Shown: positions 42,541-53,888 of the stretch, in pieces | How positions within the stretch are numbered: the first letter of the stretch is position 1 | Layout of the letters: each line of letters begins with the position of its first letter | Source: Craterostigma plantagineum | Lineage: Eukaryota; Streptophyta; Magnoliopsida; Lamiales; Linderniaceae | NCBI GenBank assembly: GCA_027422505.1 | Contig: JAPQWV010000002.1 | Location: 25,212,501-25,276,500 of the forward strand | Length of the DNA stretch: 64,000 nucleotides | Direction of reading: 5' to 3' | The notes under the pieces: generated by a model | What the model was told of the DNA's origin: nothing | The model's input: only the letters and a program-made list of their open reading frames with translations | Databases searched by the model: none | Program-made: the position numbers and the translations under genes

Positions 42541-43300
42541 CCTAGAAGTCCAAATGTTAGTTGGCGAGAAAAGGATAATCAACACAGCTCGACTCGACTA
42601 AAGTAGCGACAAAATTGACAATTCTAAAGCAAGAACATATGAACATTCAAAGCGGCATTTTGTCGAACACATAATAGACCAACTAAAATACTCATTCAAA
42701 TGGCAATAATCGATTAACCAAGCACAATCTGCAACTTCAAACGATGAATCAATGCTAAGTAAACCATTAAACGCAATCAATTCTGTTCCAAATTCCAAAA
42801 TTCCCCAATTTGTAAAATTAGGGTTTATCATTCCCAAATGAAAATTATTGGACGGAATCAAGAAATTAATCGAACCCAAGGCATTCAAAGCATATATCTA
42901 ACCATAAAGAGCAATACAAACACCAAATTAGGTCCAATTTTGGGAACCCCCAATTCCGAAATTAGGGTTCCTCACCCAAAATTGAAATTGACGCACGAAA
43001 ATTACAAATCCATCAAGCCCAACACGTTTATAGCATAAATGTAGTAATGAGAGAACATTGTAAACATCAAAATCGATCTCACCTTCGAAAAATCCTAAAA
43101 TTCGTATGATAAAAGCGTCGGGAGAGAGAATGGATATACCTTCTTGATTTACTCACGTTGATTCGTCGATTTGTGTTGCCGGAATAAGCGTGACGGCGGT
43201 TTGTTGTGGAATTATCGGTTTGAATTAGAGGAGATAAGATTTTGGTGTGGAGGGAATGGAAAAAGAAAGAAGAGAAAATGATTTTAAGAGAGGTGCCCGC
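42541..43300 (-). other. Leader region of the ORF-1-like gene
   Basis: AT-rich and non-coding. In element direction it may hold a splice acceptor before the ORF-1 start (TTGGACTTCTAG just upstream of 42540), as spliced env-region mRNAs are known for Athila-type elements. Confidence 0.35.
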
Positions 43301-43304
43301 GACA

Positions 43305-43857
43305 TTCACGGCCGTGAGTAATCATACGAAGGCCGTGAAGACGAGCAGAGAAGGTCTCATTCGTCGAGTCACGGCCGTGAATCATGGGTCATGGGCCGTG
43401 ACTGCGGACAGTGAGTTAAGCCCGCCAGTGTCACGGCCGTGACACCTGAGACACGGGCCGTGACAACCAATTGTTATTTTCCTTTTTTTATTTACTTATT
43501 TATTATTATTATTTTTTTATTTATTATTTTTATTTTTATTATATTTTTTTTTTATTCTTTTTTTTTTATTTTATTTTTATTTTTATTTTTTTATTATTAA
43601 TTTTTTTTTATATAACCCGTCCGAGTCACGGCCGTGAATAGGTATCCACAAGCCGTGACTACTGGCAGTGTATGCGTAATGCGTCGTTCACGGCCGCGAC
43701 TCAATAGGTCACGAGCCGTGAATGTAGGCAGTGTGAGACATGGATTGTTGCTCAATGATTCACGGCCGTGAGTGGCTAAGCACATAACCGTGAATGTAGG
43801 CAGTGGCAATGGTTGGGCCTAGTCGCGGCCGTGACTGACGAATCATTGGCCGTGACT
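43305..43857 (+). repeat. Internal palindrome array, seven modules, inverted to the LTR arrays
   Basis: On plus, modules read TCACGGCCGTGA, then 15-17 bases, then GGCCGTGA, the same module as in the LTR but pointing the other way. One internal module (near 43626) matches an LTR module almost base for base across its spacer. A GGCAGTG phrase often follows the module in both arrays. A T-rich run at 43470-43615 splits the array into three and four modules. Confidence 0.9.
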
Positions 43858-44090
43858 TCAGTTAATTTTTTTTTTAATATGATACTTATTATTTATTTAA
43901 TATATATTTTAACTATGATTGACACGCAATCGACGATTTTTTCGAGAACGATTGGCACGAGGAGAAATCTGATAATCGACAAGGGAAATATCACTTTCTC
44001 ACGCGGCGTCAGACCATTCAAGTCAAAATTCGTCTGTATCATTTATGGGATTTGCTGATATGACAATGATATTTTTGTGCCGTTCATGCC

Positions 44091-44098
44091 TATAAATA
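44091..44098 (+). promoter_or_regulatory. TATA box of the antisense micro-gene
   Basis: CCTATAAATAGA is an excellent plant TATA box, 94 bases upstream of the ATG at 44185 and about 230 bases downstream of the palindrome array. It points opposite to the element's own genes. Confidence 0.65.
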
Positions 44099-44184
44099 GA
44101 CAGTGGTAGAATAACACAATAGCATCATCTACCATAAACCCACATCTTTAACAATCTTATTTTCGAAAGAGTTATCTAGCCACT

Positions 44185-44349
44185 ATGAATTGGGGACAGC
44201 AGCAAGGTCGTGAGGATGAGAGTGAGGAATATGCAAGGATTCGTCGTAATTTAGATATGGTATCACTCTACCTTCCTCTTCTTTTGGGCTTGTTTGGAGT
44301 TTTACTTGCTTTCGTGTGTTGGGTTATCACAAGGTGCACTTGTGTGTAA
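44185..44349 (+). CDS. 54-residue single-pass membrane peptide, antisense to Athila
   Basis: Small ORF of 54 codons plus TAA, on the strand opposite to gag-pol. The N-terminal half is charged and polar (MNWGQQQGREDESEEYARIR). Residues about 26-47 form a clear membrane segment (SLYLPLLLGLFGVLLAFVCW). The C-terminus is short with Arg and cysteines (ITRCTCV). It has its own TATA box, a 5' UTR of about 60 bases, and AATAAA 19 bases after the stop (44368-44373). I recognise no family. Its retention in a young element next to a conserved array argues for a real transcript. Against this, it is short and conservation in relatives is unknown. Confidence 0.5.
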   Translation: MNWGQQQGREDESEEYARIRRNLDMVSLYLPLLLGLFGVLLAFVCWVITRCTCV

Positions 44350-44367
44350 CCCGCCCTTATGAAGCAA

Positions 44368-44373
44368 AATAAA
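44368..44373 (+). terminator. Polyadenylation signal of the micro-gene
   Basis: AATAAA shortly after the stop codon. A second phrase GTAATAAACT occurs near 44528. Confidence 0.45.
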
Positions 44374-44374
44374 C

Positions 44375-44756
44375 TATTGTTCTATCTTTTGTGTTATTCG
44401 CTGTTTTAATTTGCTTTTGTGTTGGTCTTTCACATGTTGTAATGGTATTGTAACCATCGTTTATGAAGTAAAACTATCGGTCCTATCTCGTCTCTAGATT
44501 CTGCGTTGTACCCATCTTCAATGTTTGTAATAAACTTATTATTATTAAAATATTACTGTTATTATTATTATTGTTGTTTTATTTAATTTAATTTATATAA
44601 GTTTTAGATTATTAATTAATATTATTATATATATATTTTATTTTATTTTATTTTATTTTTTTAATTTATAATGCTTAAAACATAAATAAAAATACCTGGG
44701 TTGCCTCCCAAGAAGCGCTTCTTTAACGTCGTGAGCCGGACGTACCCTTTTTCGTT
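44375..44756. other. AT-rich spacer after gag-pol
   Basis: No gene. The end (44697-44755) carries GGGTTGCCTCCCAAGAAGCG, a phrase commonly seen just after pol in Athila elements. Confidence 0.5.
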
Positions 44757-46199
44757 CTATGATAGCTTGAAATCGAGGTACATGACCTCCTTTGTTCCTG
44801 TGTCTGCTCCTCCTCCGTAGTAATGCTTCAGTCGATGGCCATTAACCTTGAAATTTCCCTGCTCAACATTTGAAATTTCGACAGTACCATAGGGAAAAAC
44901 ACGAGTAACTGTAAAAGGTCCAGACCAACGAGATCTTAGCTTTCCGGGAAAAAGTCTAAGACGAGAATTGAAAAGGAGGACTTGATCCCCCTCTTGAAAT
45001 TCTCTATGTTGCTTGATCTTCTTATCGTGATACGCTTTTGAGCGCTCCTTATACATTTTTGCATTTTCGTATGCCGACAAACGCCATTCATCAACCTCAT
45101 TGATCTGGAGCTTACGTTTTTCACCGGCTTGCACCAAATCGAGGTTTAGAGACTTTATCGCCCAGTAGGCTTTATGTTCTAGTTCAACAGGAAGGTGACA
45201 TGCCTTTCCGTAAACTAGTCGATATGGGGTAGTGCCTATTAGCGTCTTATATGCAGTCCTATACGCCGAAAGTGCGTCGTTAAGTTTATTCGCCCATTCC
45301 CGTCGATTCCCATCTATTGTTTTCTCTAGAATGCGGTTCAATTCACGGTTCACTACTTCTACTTGACCACTAGCTTGGGGATGGTATGGGGTGGATAGGC
45401 TGTGTCTAGCACCATAACGTTCTAACGTGCGTGCAAACCGGGTGTTACAGAAATGTGTACCCCTATCACTAATAATGCACCTAGGCGCCCCAAAATGTGA
45501 GAACAATGCTCGAAGAAATCTAACGACTACCCTAGCGTCGTTCGTGGGTAAGGCTTGCGCCTCGGCCCATTTAGACACATAATCGACCGCAACTAGGATG
45601 TACTTATTATTGTACGAGCTAGGGAATGGTCCCATAAAATCTATACCCCAAACGTCGAAAATTTCAAAAACTAGGATGAAGTTCTGGGGCATTTCGTCGC
45701 GTTTCGAGAGAGTACCTGCGCGCTGACACTGATCACAAGTGTCAACGTACCTTTGGGCGTCCTTGAATATCGTGGGCCAGTAGAATCCGCTTTCCAACAC
45801 CTTCTGAGCGGTTCTGTTGGCTGCGTAGTGCCCTCCGGTCGGTCCATTGTGGCAGTGCCTCAGGATCTGTGTCGTTTCTGGAACGGCAACGCATCGTCGT
45901 ATCACCTGGTCTGCACATCGCCTGAAAAGATATGGGTCTTCCCAAAAGTAGTATCTCAAATCAGAAAAGAATTTCTTCTTCTGCTGACTGGTATACTCCT
46001 TTGGTAGGACCCTCGCAACAAGATAGTTAGCGTAATCTGCAAACCGGGGAGTGACGTCACTTACCACCTGTATCGAGTAAAGATGCTCGTCTGGGAACCT
46101 ATCTTGTATCGGCCTTCCGTCCTTGTGGTATATTTCGGACTCCTCCAGTCGAGAGAGGTGATCCGCCGCTAGGTTCTCCGTTCTTATCCCGAATCTCAA
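44757..46199 (-). pseudogene. Athila pol: end of RNase H and integrase
   Basis: Open for 480 codons from the frameshift. It begins with [10 protein letters not shown] (end of RNase H). The integrase zinc finger follows ([16 protein letters not shown] ... CDQCQRAG). The DDE core has D in [11 protein letters not shown] in IISDRGTHF and E in [11 protein letters not shown]. The C-terminal part has [20 protein letters not shown]. Catalytic residues are intact. It belongs to the same polyprotein as the RT segment but is one base out of frame with it. Confidence 0.9.
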
Positions 46200-47463
46200 T
46201 ATCGAACTCTTGCAGTAGTAGGATCCATCTGATTAGCCGTGGCTTGGCATCGGGCTTTGCTAACAAGTACTTAAGAGCAGAATGGTCAGTAAAAACGATA
46301 ACTTTGGATAGGATAAGATATGACCTGAACTTGTCGAAAGCAAACACGACAGCCAACAGCTCCTTTTCGGTGGTCGTGTAATTGGCTTGGACTGCGTCTA
46401 ACGTCTTACTCGCATAGTAGATCGGCCTGAAATGGTTGTCCTTACGCTGCCCTAACACGGCCCCAACTGCATAGTCACTAGCACCGCACATTAGTTCAAA
46501 GGGCAGCCCCCAGTCAGAGGCGACCATAATAGGTGCTGCGATAAGTCGCTCCTTAAGCAAATTGAAAGCATGCAAGCACTCGTCATTAAAATCAAATGGG
46601 GCATCTTTTTCTAGCAACCTAGACATGGGTCTCGCGATCTTAGAAAAATCTTTAATAAACCTACGATAAAACCCCGCATGTCCTAGAAAGCTCCTAATGG
46701 ACTTCACGTTCGAGGGAACGGGCAATTTTTCTATCTTCTCTAACTTAGCTCGGTCCACTTCGATTCCCTTAGAGGAGATCTTATGACCGAGAACTATACC
46801 CTCTCGAACCATGAAGTGGCACTTTTCCCAATTAAGTGCCAAGTTTGTTTCCTCGCATCGTGCGAGTACGAGTTTCAGATTTGACAAACATGCATCAAAC
46901 GAGGAACCGAACACAGAAAAGTCGTCCATAAATACCTCCATTACCTCACCTACCAGTTCGTCGAATATGGCCATCATGCATCGCTGGAAGGTGGATGGGG
47001 CATTGCATAAGCCAAATGGCATCCTTCGGTACGCGAATGTTCCGAACGGGCATGTAAACGTCGTCTTTTCCTGGTCCTCGGGTGCTATGGGGATCTGCAG
47101 ATAACCTGACAAACCATCAAGGAAACAATAAAATGAATGACCGGCGAGTTTTTCTAACATCTGATCAATAAACGGTAAAGGAAAATGATCCTTTCTCGTC
47201 GCATCGTTCAACTTCCTGTAGTCACTGCAGACGCGCCATCCAGTCACCGTCCTCGTCGAAATCAGCTCGTTCTTGTCATTGGTGACGACCGTCATGCCTC
47301 CCTTCTTTGGGACTACTTGGACCGGGCTGACCCATGCGCTGTCTGAAATGGGATAGATCATCCCTGCGTCTAGCAGTTTGATCACTTCCTTCTTTACCAC
47401 GTCCTTCATATTGGGGTTGAGCCGCCTTTGGCGTTGAGCGACCGGCTTGAAATCGTCCTCCAT
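46099..47463 (-). pseudogene. Athila pol: reverse transcriptase and RNase H
   Basis: Reads [18 protein letters not shown], then RT motifs [36 protein letters not shown] and the catalytic FMDD ([10 protein letters not shown], usual for Athila). RNase H follows, with [30 protein letters not shown] and [11 protein letters not shown]. It is in frame with gag but separated by a TAA (47482-47484) and a TAG (47659-47661). A one-base shift near 46150-46200 cuts the end of RNase H from integrase. Confidence 0.9.
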
Positions 47464-47658
47464 GAGGATCTTATGCGTGCATTAGCTCGGGCCGATACCC
47501 CTTATGTCGGATATTTTCCACGCCAAGGCCTTCTTGTGCGCTTTCAACACATCCAAGAGCTGGCCCTTCTGTCCGTTGTCTAGGCTCGACGAGATGATGA
47601 CTGGTAGCCCTCCATTGCTGCTAAGGAACGCGTACTCGAGGTGGTCGGGCAGCGGCTT

Positions 47659-50337
47659 CTACTCTAGGACCGGTGGCTCCTCAACCGAGCTCTTTTCTTT
47701 GTCCTCTTCGCTGCTCTCGTCGATGGCTATGATAGGCTCGTCGACCTCCTCCCCACACTCGTCGATTGCCATAAGTGTATGCATGTCCTGCTCGCCGACC
47801 TGTGACAGACCTTGCACGGAAAAGAGAAAATCGTGCTCAAACACGTCTAAAAAATAGCATTTATCGTCTTGCTCATTACTCTTTTTCATCGAATCTGCCA
47901 TACTAAATGTAACCTTTTCTCCATCTACTGTCAACGTCAATGTACCATTCCTAACGTCTATCATGGTTTCTTCTGTGGCTAAGAACGGTCTGCCTAATAT
48001 CAACGGGACATTATCATCCTCCTCCATGTCTAAAATAACGAAATCAGCAAGAATTACGAACTTATCCACTTTAACTAGAACGTCCTCGATAACACCTCGA
48101 GGATACTTCAATGATCTATCGGCTAACTGCAAGCTCATCCTAGTGGGTCGTGGCTCACCTAATCCTAAGCGCTTAAACATTGAATATGGCATTAAATTAA
48201 TGCTAGCACCTAGGTCAGCTAACGCACGCTCAACAACTAAGTCTCCTATAAGACAGGGAATAGTAAAACTCCCTGGGTCCTTAAGCTTCTTAGGGATCTT
48301 GCTTTGGAGTATCGCCGAGCACTCTCCTCGCAGGCATACGGTGGAGACATGTTCGAGCTTCCTTCTGTTCGTCAGTAGGTCCTTCAAGAACTTGGCGAAG
48401 CTAGGCATCTGCGTAATAGCTTCAACAAAAGGTAGGTTAATATGCAATTCCTTACACATACTCATAAATTTACCAAATTGTGCCTCATCTTTATCCTTCT
48501 TTAGTCGGGCTGGGTAAGGAATTTTTGGCTGGTATGGCTTCACCGGTGGCCGCTCGATCTCCTTCGCCTTTTCTTTCTCAGGCTCGACCTTCTCCTTCTC
48601 AGCTTCGGCGTTTTCCTTTTCAGCTTCAGCTTTCTCAACATTGTCGCCTTTGCCCATCTCCATTTCTAGCTCATCGTGGACCTCGACCTCAGCTTTATCA
48701 TTTGATTTCTTCTTGGGAGGTACCTCTTGCAACTCTCTTCCGTTTCTCAGGGTGACCGCCTTGCAATACTCCTTGGGATTTGGTTCGGTATAACTTGGGA
48801 GTGATCCCTGAGTTCGCTCAGCCAACTGCTTCGCCATCTGGCCCACTTGCTGCTCCAATTTCTTGATAGAAGCGTCGGTATTCTGGGCACGTACTTCTAT
48901 GTACTCCTCCATCTTATTCATCCGACTCTCGTGGGCTTGTGTGGTGTTGCTGAAATTGGTGATGAGCGTCTTCATCATATCCTTCATTTCCCTAATGTCG
49001 TCGGACCCCGACCCTGCAGATGTATTCTGATACGGACGTGATGTTCCTCCTTGGAAACCAGAAGATCTAGGTTGGAATCCCGGTGGTCCTTGGGCGTTGT
49101 GGTTTTGGTTCCCATATGATAGATTTGGATGCGCGCGAGGTTGAAAACTTCGCTGGCCTTGGTAATTCCCCATATAGTCCACGTGTTCCAGTGATTGTCC
49201 GACTTGGCACTCCGAGGTCTCATGAGCTGCACCACAAATCTCGCATTGTGGTGTATATGGCTTCTGAGGCGATGGGCTTGTCATCACGGCATGTAATGGC
49301 TGTGTTTGCCCGGCCTTTGGGAGTAGTGTGTTGATCACTGTCTGGAGCTGGGAATTGGTAGTTGCAATCTGCTGTTGCAACGCCTCAATCTTGGCATGTG
49401 TAGCAGTCTCCTCGCTCACCCCAAACACTCCTGGAGTCTTAATCCTCGTATTGCCTCTCATGAAACTGTTCCTCGAGTAGTCTTCGATTAGGTTCCAAGC
49501 GTCTGTAGCATTGAGCTTTACGAGCCCTCCTCCCGCGGCTCCGTCTAACATATGAACTGTTTGATCATTGAGGCCCTCATGAAATCGGTTGATCATAGCG
49601 GCCTTCGACATCCCGTGTTGTGGACATTTCTTCAACAGCGATTTGTACCTCTCCCACACTTCATAAAGATTCTCTGAATCCTTCTGGTGAAAAAGGGAAA
49701 TCTCCGTCTTCAACCGTAATACCTTTGACAGTGGGAAGTAATGGCCGATGAATGCTGCTCGTAGTTCTTCCCACGTAGTGATCGATCTGGGCGGTAACAT
49801 CTCCAACCAATCCTTCGCCCTGTACTTGAGTGAGAATGGAAACAACATTAGTTTAATCGCATCACTCGGGACCCCATTAATCTTAATGGTGTCTGTTACT
49901 GTAAGAAAGGCCTTCAGGTGGGAGTACGGATCATCATCGGAATTTCCTTCAAACTGGGCTGTCTGAAAGATCATCTGAAGCCAGGCGTGCTTCAGCTCGA
50001 AATTGTTGTTCTCGATCGGCGGAATAACGATTGCCGATTCAGTTCCGCCGAGGGAGGCACTCTTGAGTAGGTCTTGTAGAGATTTTTCCTCTTCTTGGTC
50101 CTGGTGGACCGGTACTCTGCGTTCAACCATCTCGACTTCTGTCTCTCGACCGTCTACAGATGCCTCTGTTCGAGAATTCTCTGCCGACTCCTGAGAGTTG
50201 TCCTCTGAGTAGCTTACTAACGCTTCTTGATAGTTACTAGCCGTGCCTTCTGAATTGTATCTGAGTTGCCTTCGCAATTTCCGCTCGAAATCTGGATCTC
50301 CTTCAACAATTGGACCCGATGGGTGGCTTCGGGTCAT
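47659..50337 (-). CDS. Athila Gag and protease, ended by an in-frame TAG
   Basis: 892 codons starting MTRSHPSGPIVEGDP. The Retrotrans_gag domain is about 115-250 (WLEMLPPRSITTWEELRAAF, HEGLNDQTVHMLDGAAGG). The zinc knuckle is CEICGAAHETSEC (about 366). A helical region and a K/E-rich low-complexity tract lie at about 560-600. The retropepsin-like protease has ALADLGASINLMPYSM (about 705). The TAG at 47659-47661 interrupts the usual join to pol (the same frame continues with KPLPDHLEYAFL). It could be an inactivating mutation or, less likely, a read-through site. Confidence 0.88.
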   Translation of the reverse strand: MTRSHPSGPIVEGDPDFERKLRRQLRYNSEGTASNYQEALVSYSEDNSQESAENSRTEASVDGRETEVEMVERRVPVHQDQEEEKSLQDLLKSASLGGTESAIVIPPIENNNFELKHAWLQMIFQTAQFEGNSDDDPYSHLKAFLTVTDTIKINGVPSDAIKLMLFPFSLKYRAKDWLEMLPPRSITTWEELRAAFIGHYFPLSKVLRLKTEISLFHQKDSENLYEVWERYKSLLKKCPQHGMSKAAMINRFHEGLNDQTVHMLDGAAGGGLVKLNATDAWNLIEDYSRNSFMRGNTRIKTPGVFGVSEETATHAKIEALQQQIATTNSQLQTVINTLLPKAGQTQPLHAVMTSPSPQKPYTPQCEICGAAHETSECQVGQSLEHVDYMGNYQGQRSFQPRAHPNLSYGNQNHNAQGPPGFQPRSSGFQGGTSRPYQNTSAGSGSDDIREMKDMMKTLITNFSNTTQAHESRMNKMEEYIEVRAQNTDASIKKLEQQVGQMAKQLAERTQGSLPSYTEPNPKEYCKAVTLRNGRELQEVPPKKKSNDKAEVEVHDELEMEMGKGDNVEKAEAEKENAEAEKEKVEPEKEKAKEIERPPVKPYQPKIPYPARLKKDKDEAQFGKFMSMCKELHINLPFVEAITQMPSFAKFLKDLLTNRRKLEHVSTVCLRGECSAILQSKIPKKLKDPGSFTIPCLIGDLVVERALADLGASINLMPYSMFKRLGLGEPRPTRMSLQLADRSLKYPRGVIEDVLVKVDKFVILADFVILDMEEDDNVPLILGRPFLATEETMIDVRNGTLTLTVDGEKVTFSMADSMKKSNEQDDKCYFLDVFEHDFLFSVQGLSQVGEQDMHTLMAIDECGEEVDEPIIAIDESSEEDKEKSSVEEPPVLE

Positions 50338-50515
50338 CCACCGTCAAACAGTACCTTCAATGAGTGAAAACGAAATTTAGCGAAGAACTAGACAAATACG
50401 TTGAAAGGTAACGAGACTAATAATGATGTAGAAATAAAAAAAAACGCAATTAACCAAAAACTGGGAAAATAGCTAAATTACCGAACTAGGGTGTTCCTAA
50501 TATCAATCTATTCCC

Positions 50516-50534
50516 CGGCAACGGCACCTAAAAC
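50516..50534 (-). promoter_or_regulatory. Primer-binding site of the Athila-like element
   Basis: Minus strand TAGGTGCCGTTGCCGGGGA, differing slightly from the usual TGGCGCCGTTGCCGGGGA. It lies close to the 5' LTR edge. Confidence 0.75.
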
Positions 50535-50535
50535 T

Positions 50536-52216
50536 TGATCGCGTGTGTGTATGTTTAAATTAAAAGATCGTGCGAGTACGTCAAGTAATAATTAAAACGA
50601 ATATATTATAACTAGAATCACGCGCGATAGGCAGTGTACCTATCGTTTGTAATATAGCTATAGCGAATATCCGAGTATCGAACACGAGGAATAAATTGAG
50701 TACTAGTATTAACCTATTGACTCGATATTTAACCTAAATAAAATAACAGGATTTGTTTATATTACGAACTAACTTAACATAGCAACTTAAAGGATCGAAA
50801 GACTAAGGAACACAACTAGAAGTAATAAGAGTGACTTAAGATGACAAATATGTGTCCGGGATTCGAATCCCGCTGAGTTTTGTTGGCTAAGGCTTACGGA
50901 ATATCGCTCCTACGTGATTATCGACTAAATCGCAGTAATTTCCTACCCACTCACGGATTTGCTGTCGCCCTAAACGCTCGTGGGGATCTAAATTTAGCGA
51001 TTACTAGACGGCGAGGATCGAGTATTTGTTGTCGCCCTATACTCGAATCCTAACGTCTACGAACGGCCTAATCGTTATTTAGCTGTCGCCCTAAACGATA
51101 TACCACACATGCATATCAACACATAGACATATTGATACGAAGAAACAACATCATAGAACGATAAATAGTCGAATACACGTGTTCACGATTATCCTACGCC
51201 TTAACTACAACATAACCCAACGTTCATCTATTCCCAAACACACAAAAGGATTAGCTACTCATATTGAACGTCACAACAACGAGATTTAAGGAAAACGAGG
51301 ATAGAGAACTCATAAAAACTTCCCTAAGAAGTGAATATGGCGTTTCCGAGGTGGAGCTCTCGTTCCTCGATCGTATGAGCGTAGCTTCGTTGCTGGATCG
51401 TCCCTTGAGCTTCTCCGAATCACGGGACCGCTTCTAGTGTTCTTCCTTCTCTTCTTTGCTCTAAGTTTTCGTCCCTATGAGGTCCTTTTGAGTTCTGAGT
51501 AGGAGTCCCTTTTTATGCTTCGAAAATGGGCTAAAACCCTGAATTTTGGCACGTTCACGGCCTCTTAATGGGCCTTCACGGCCGTGAAGGCGGCTTAAAA
51601 CCCTATTTCTTGACTTTCTGGCATGAGTCACGGCCTCGTGCAACATGATTCACGGCCGTGAGGGCGGCTTAAACCCTAAATCTTGACTTTCTGGAAATAG
51701 TCACGGCCACGTCCATCATAAGTCACGGCCGTGAATCGATGGATTTTTCCTTCGTTGAGCTCTCTGCCTTGATTCACGGCTTGTTGCATAAGGCCTCACG
51801 GCCGTGACACTTGAAGCCTACTCTCTACTTAAGCCTCTGCCAGGGTTCACGGCTTGTTGCATAACTATTCACGGCCGTGAGTGGAGCTTGTTCAAGTCTC
51901 TGTCGTCGTTCACGGCGTCTTGCATAAGGTCTCACGGCCGTGACACCTGAGGGTCTTCTCATCTTAACCTCACTGCCCTCGTTCACGGCCTCATGCGAGG
52001 TGATTCACGGCCGTGAACGTTGCCTGGCAGCTTCATACTGGGTCCTTTTCGCGTCGTTTTCGCCTCGTTTTCGTTCCTTTTCGCTCGATAATCATTCCAA
52101 GGTCCTACAATATTTAAATGGGTGTAAATAAAGCCAATAAATGCATGGAATGACCAATAATTTCTTATTATAACCCAAATAAATACAACAATAAACATAT
52201 TAAAATACGTTTATCA
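50536..52216 (-). repeat. 5' LTR of the Athila-like element
   Basis: 1681 bp; about ten differences from 37932-39611, several at CpG sites, as expected for methylated DNA. It carries the palindrome array at 51553-52018 and is followed by GCGGC. Confidence 0.95.
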
Positions 52217-52221
52217 GCGGC

Positions 52222-53888
52222 GTATAAGCCCAGTCAATCCATATAACACGTATATCATAGAATTATAAATCAATAAGTTCCTATAAAACATAAGCACATA
52301 AAACACATAGAAACAGAATACATGTTGCATATCGTACTCACAGGTTTCGTTTATACTCCTGTTCGCTAATCAACCTTACCCTTGCCTTTATCGGGATCCT
52401 GACCTATAGAGATATTATTCCGGGTAAATATGAGATCCCTAATATGATGCATATGTCGTGATATTCATTCCTATGCATGATAATGTTTCTTATCCCTTCA
52501 TATTTATTTTAATCATTTCGATATACCGTATTTTCGGTCCAAGTCCTATTATACTCTGTATCGAAACCTTTTGAAACTCTAGCTTATATTATATCGAAAA
52601 TATTGAAGTGCCTTTCATTTAACCATGCGAAAACTTCGGGTAATATCAAAAATTATGGGCCTTGACGAAAACCTAGTAAATGCTGCAAATCTTATGCCGA
52701 AACATTCATGCAACTTGAAAATCTTATATGATTGCTGAAAACATGGAGCATGTCAAACAATTTCTAATATGTATATTACAATGTTGACTTTATAGACTAG
52801 CACTGCCGAAACTTTCAAGATTAAATGATTAATACCAAGAACTAAATAACCCCAAAAACCCCATTGTAAAGTCCTAACATCGATAATAAAGACATCTAAT
52901 CATCAAAATACTGAAATGTGCATATATTAAGAAATATTTACCCAATACGTTAAAAACTCAAACCTCTGTTAAACTTTAACATGCTCCAACATCGAAACTT
53001 ATTTCAACAAGTACATGTTCAATCCGTACAAATCTGGAAAACCCTAAGGTTACGAAATCTCCCATATAGCTTAAACCCTAAATATTAACATAGCATTGCT
53101 GAAAATCTCTTGTCCTTGCATATTCACCTAGAAGGTTCGATTAGCTTTTAAACACAATACGTTCTAATATTGAAGATCTTTGTAGTAATTATTAATATAT
53201 ACTTAACATAATGGATTAAGTCTAACTTGCATATATATGCCTATTTTACCAAACATCAAATAAATTCTTTTACCTTGAAAAGATCTACCTAGCTTTGATC
53301 AATTTTGTTCTTTGCTGAAATTCTTCCCTTCGTTATGTTTTCTTTTTTCTTCGAAAGTCTCCTTGGTCTCCAAGGGTTCTCTTATTAATATGTTGTAGAT
53401 TTATATTATATAAAGTTAACTAGACAAACAACTAGGTGACGAGTTATTTCCCTTTATGCTAAGCAATCTCACTTGAATACCTATCCCTTTTGCGAACTTT
53501 GTTTTCACTTAAGATAATTTTCCTCCAATAATATTCATTCTCATGTGAGGGTTACGGAAACATTATTAACACCTAAAATAGTTTTCCATAGTGATCTTAT
53601 TTGATAATCACCAAAAATCTACTTAGTTTCTTTTCTACCTTTCGTTATTTCAAGTATTCTAGATGTCTTTTCCTTCACACATATATAATAACATATAGAT
53701 AGACACGTAATTACTTACCTTAGGGTTAAGAAGACTTTTATTAGTTATACTACTAATAAATTAAGAGAACTCCACGTGTTACTCTAGGTTCTTTTAGGGT
53801 CATAATTACATTGATACATATATATACAGTACAGATATGAATTCGACATTACATCATTATCATCATAAAACTTCAACTATAAACATTA
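52222..53888. repeat. Old LTR-like sequence, part 3
   Basis: AT-rich, no credible ORF. Directly continues part 2 across the Athila target site. It contains TTTACCTTG/ACTTACCTTAGG-type phrases typical of gypsy LTRs of this window. Confidence 0.4.

Larger units (their letters stand above)
37932..52216 (-). mobile_element. Athila-like Ty3/gypsy retrotransposon
   Basis: LTRs (37932-39611, 50536-52216; 1.68 kb) start TGATCGCGTG and end TTTATCA. The target duplication GCGGC is exact (37927-37931, 52217-52221). On the minus strand, TAGGTGCCGTTGCCGGGGA next to the right LTR is an Athila-type primer site. GTGTGGGGAGG next to the left LTR is the purine tract. Order in element direction: gag-pol, non-coding region with an antisense micro-gene and palindrome array, ATHILA ORF-1-like gene, second purine tract, LTR. 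About ten differences separate the LTRs, so it is young but older than the copia element. Gag-pol is broken by two stops and one shift. Total 14.3 kb. Confidence 0.95.
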
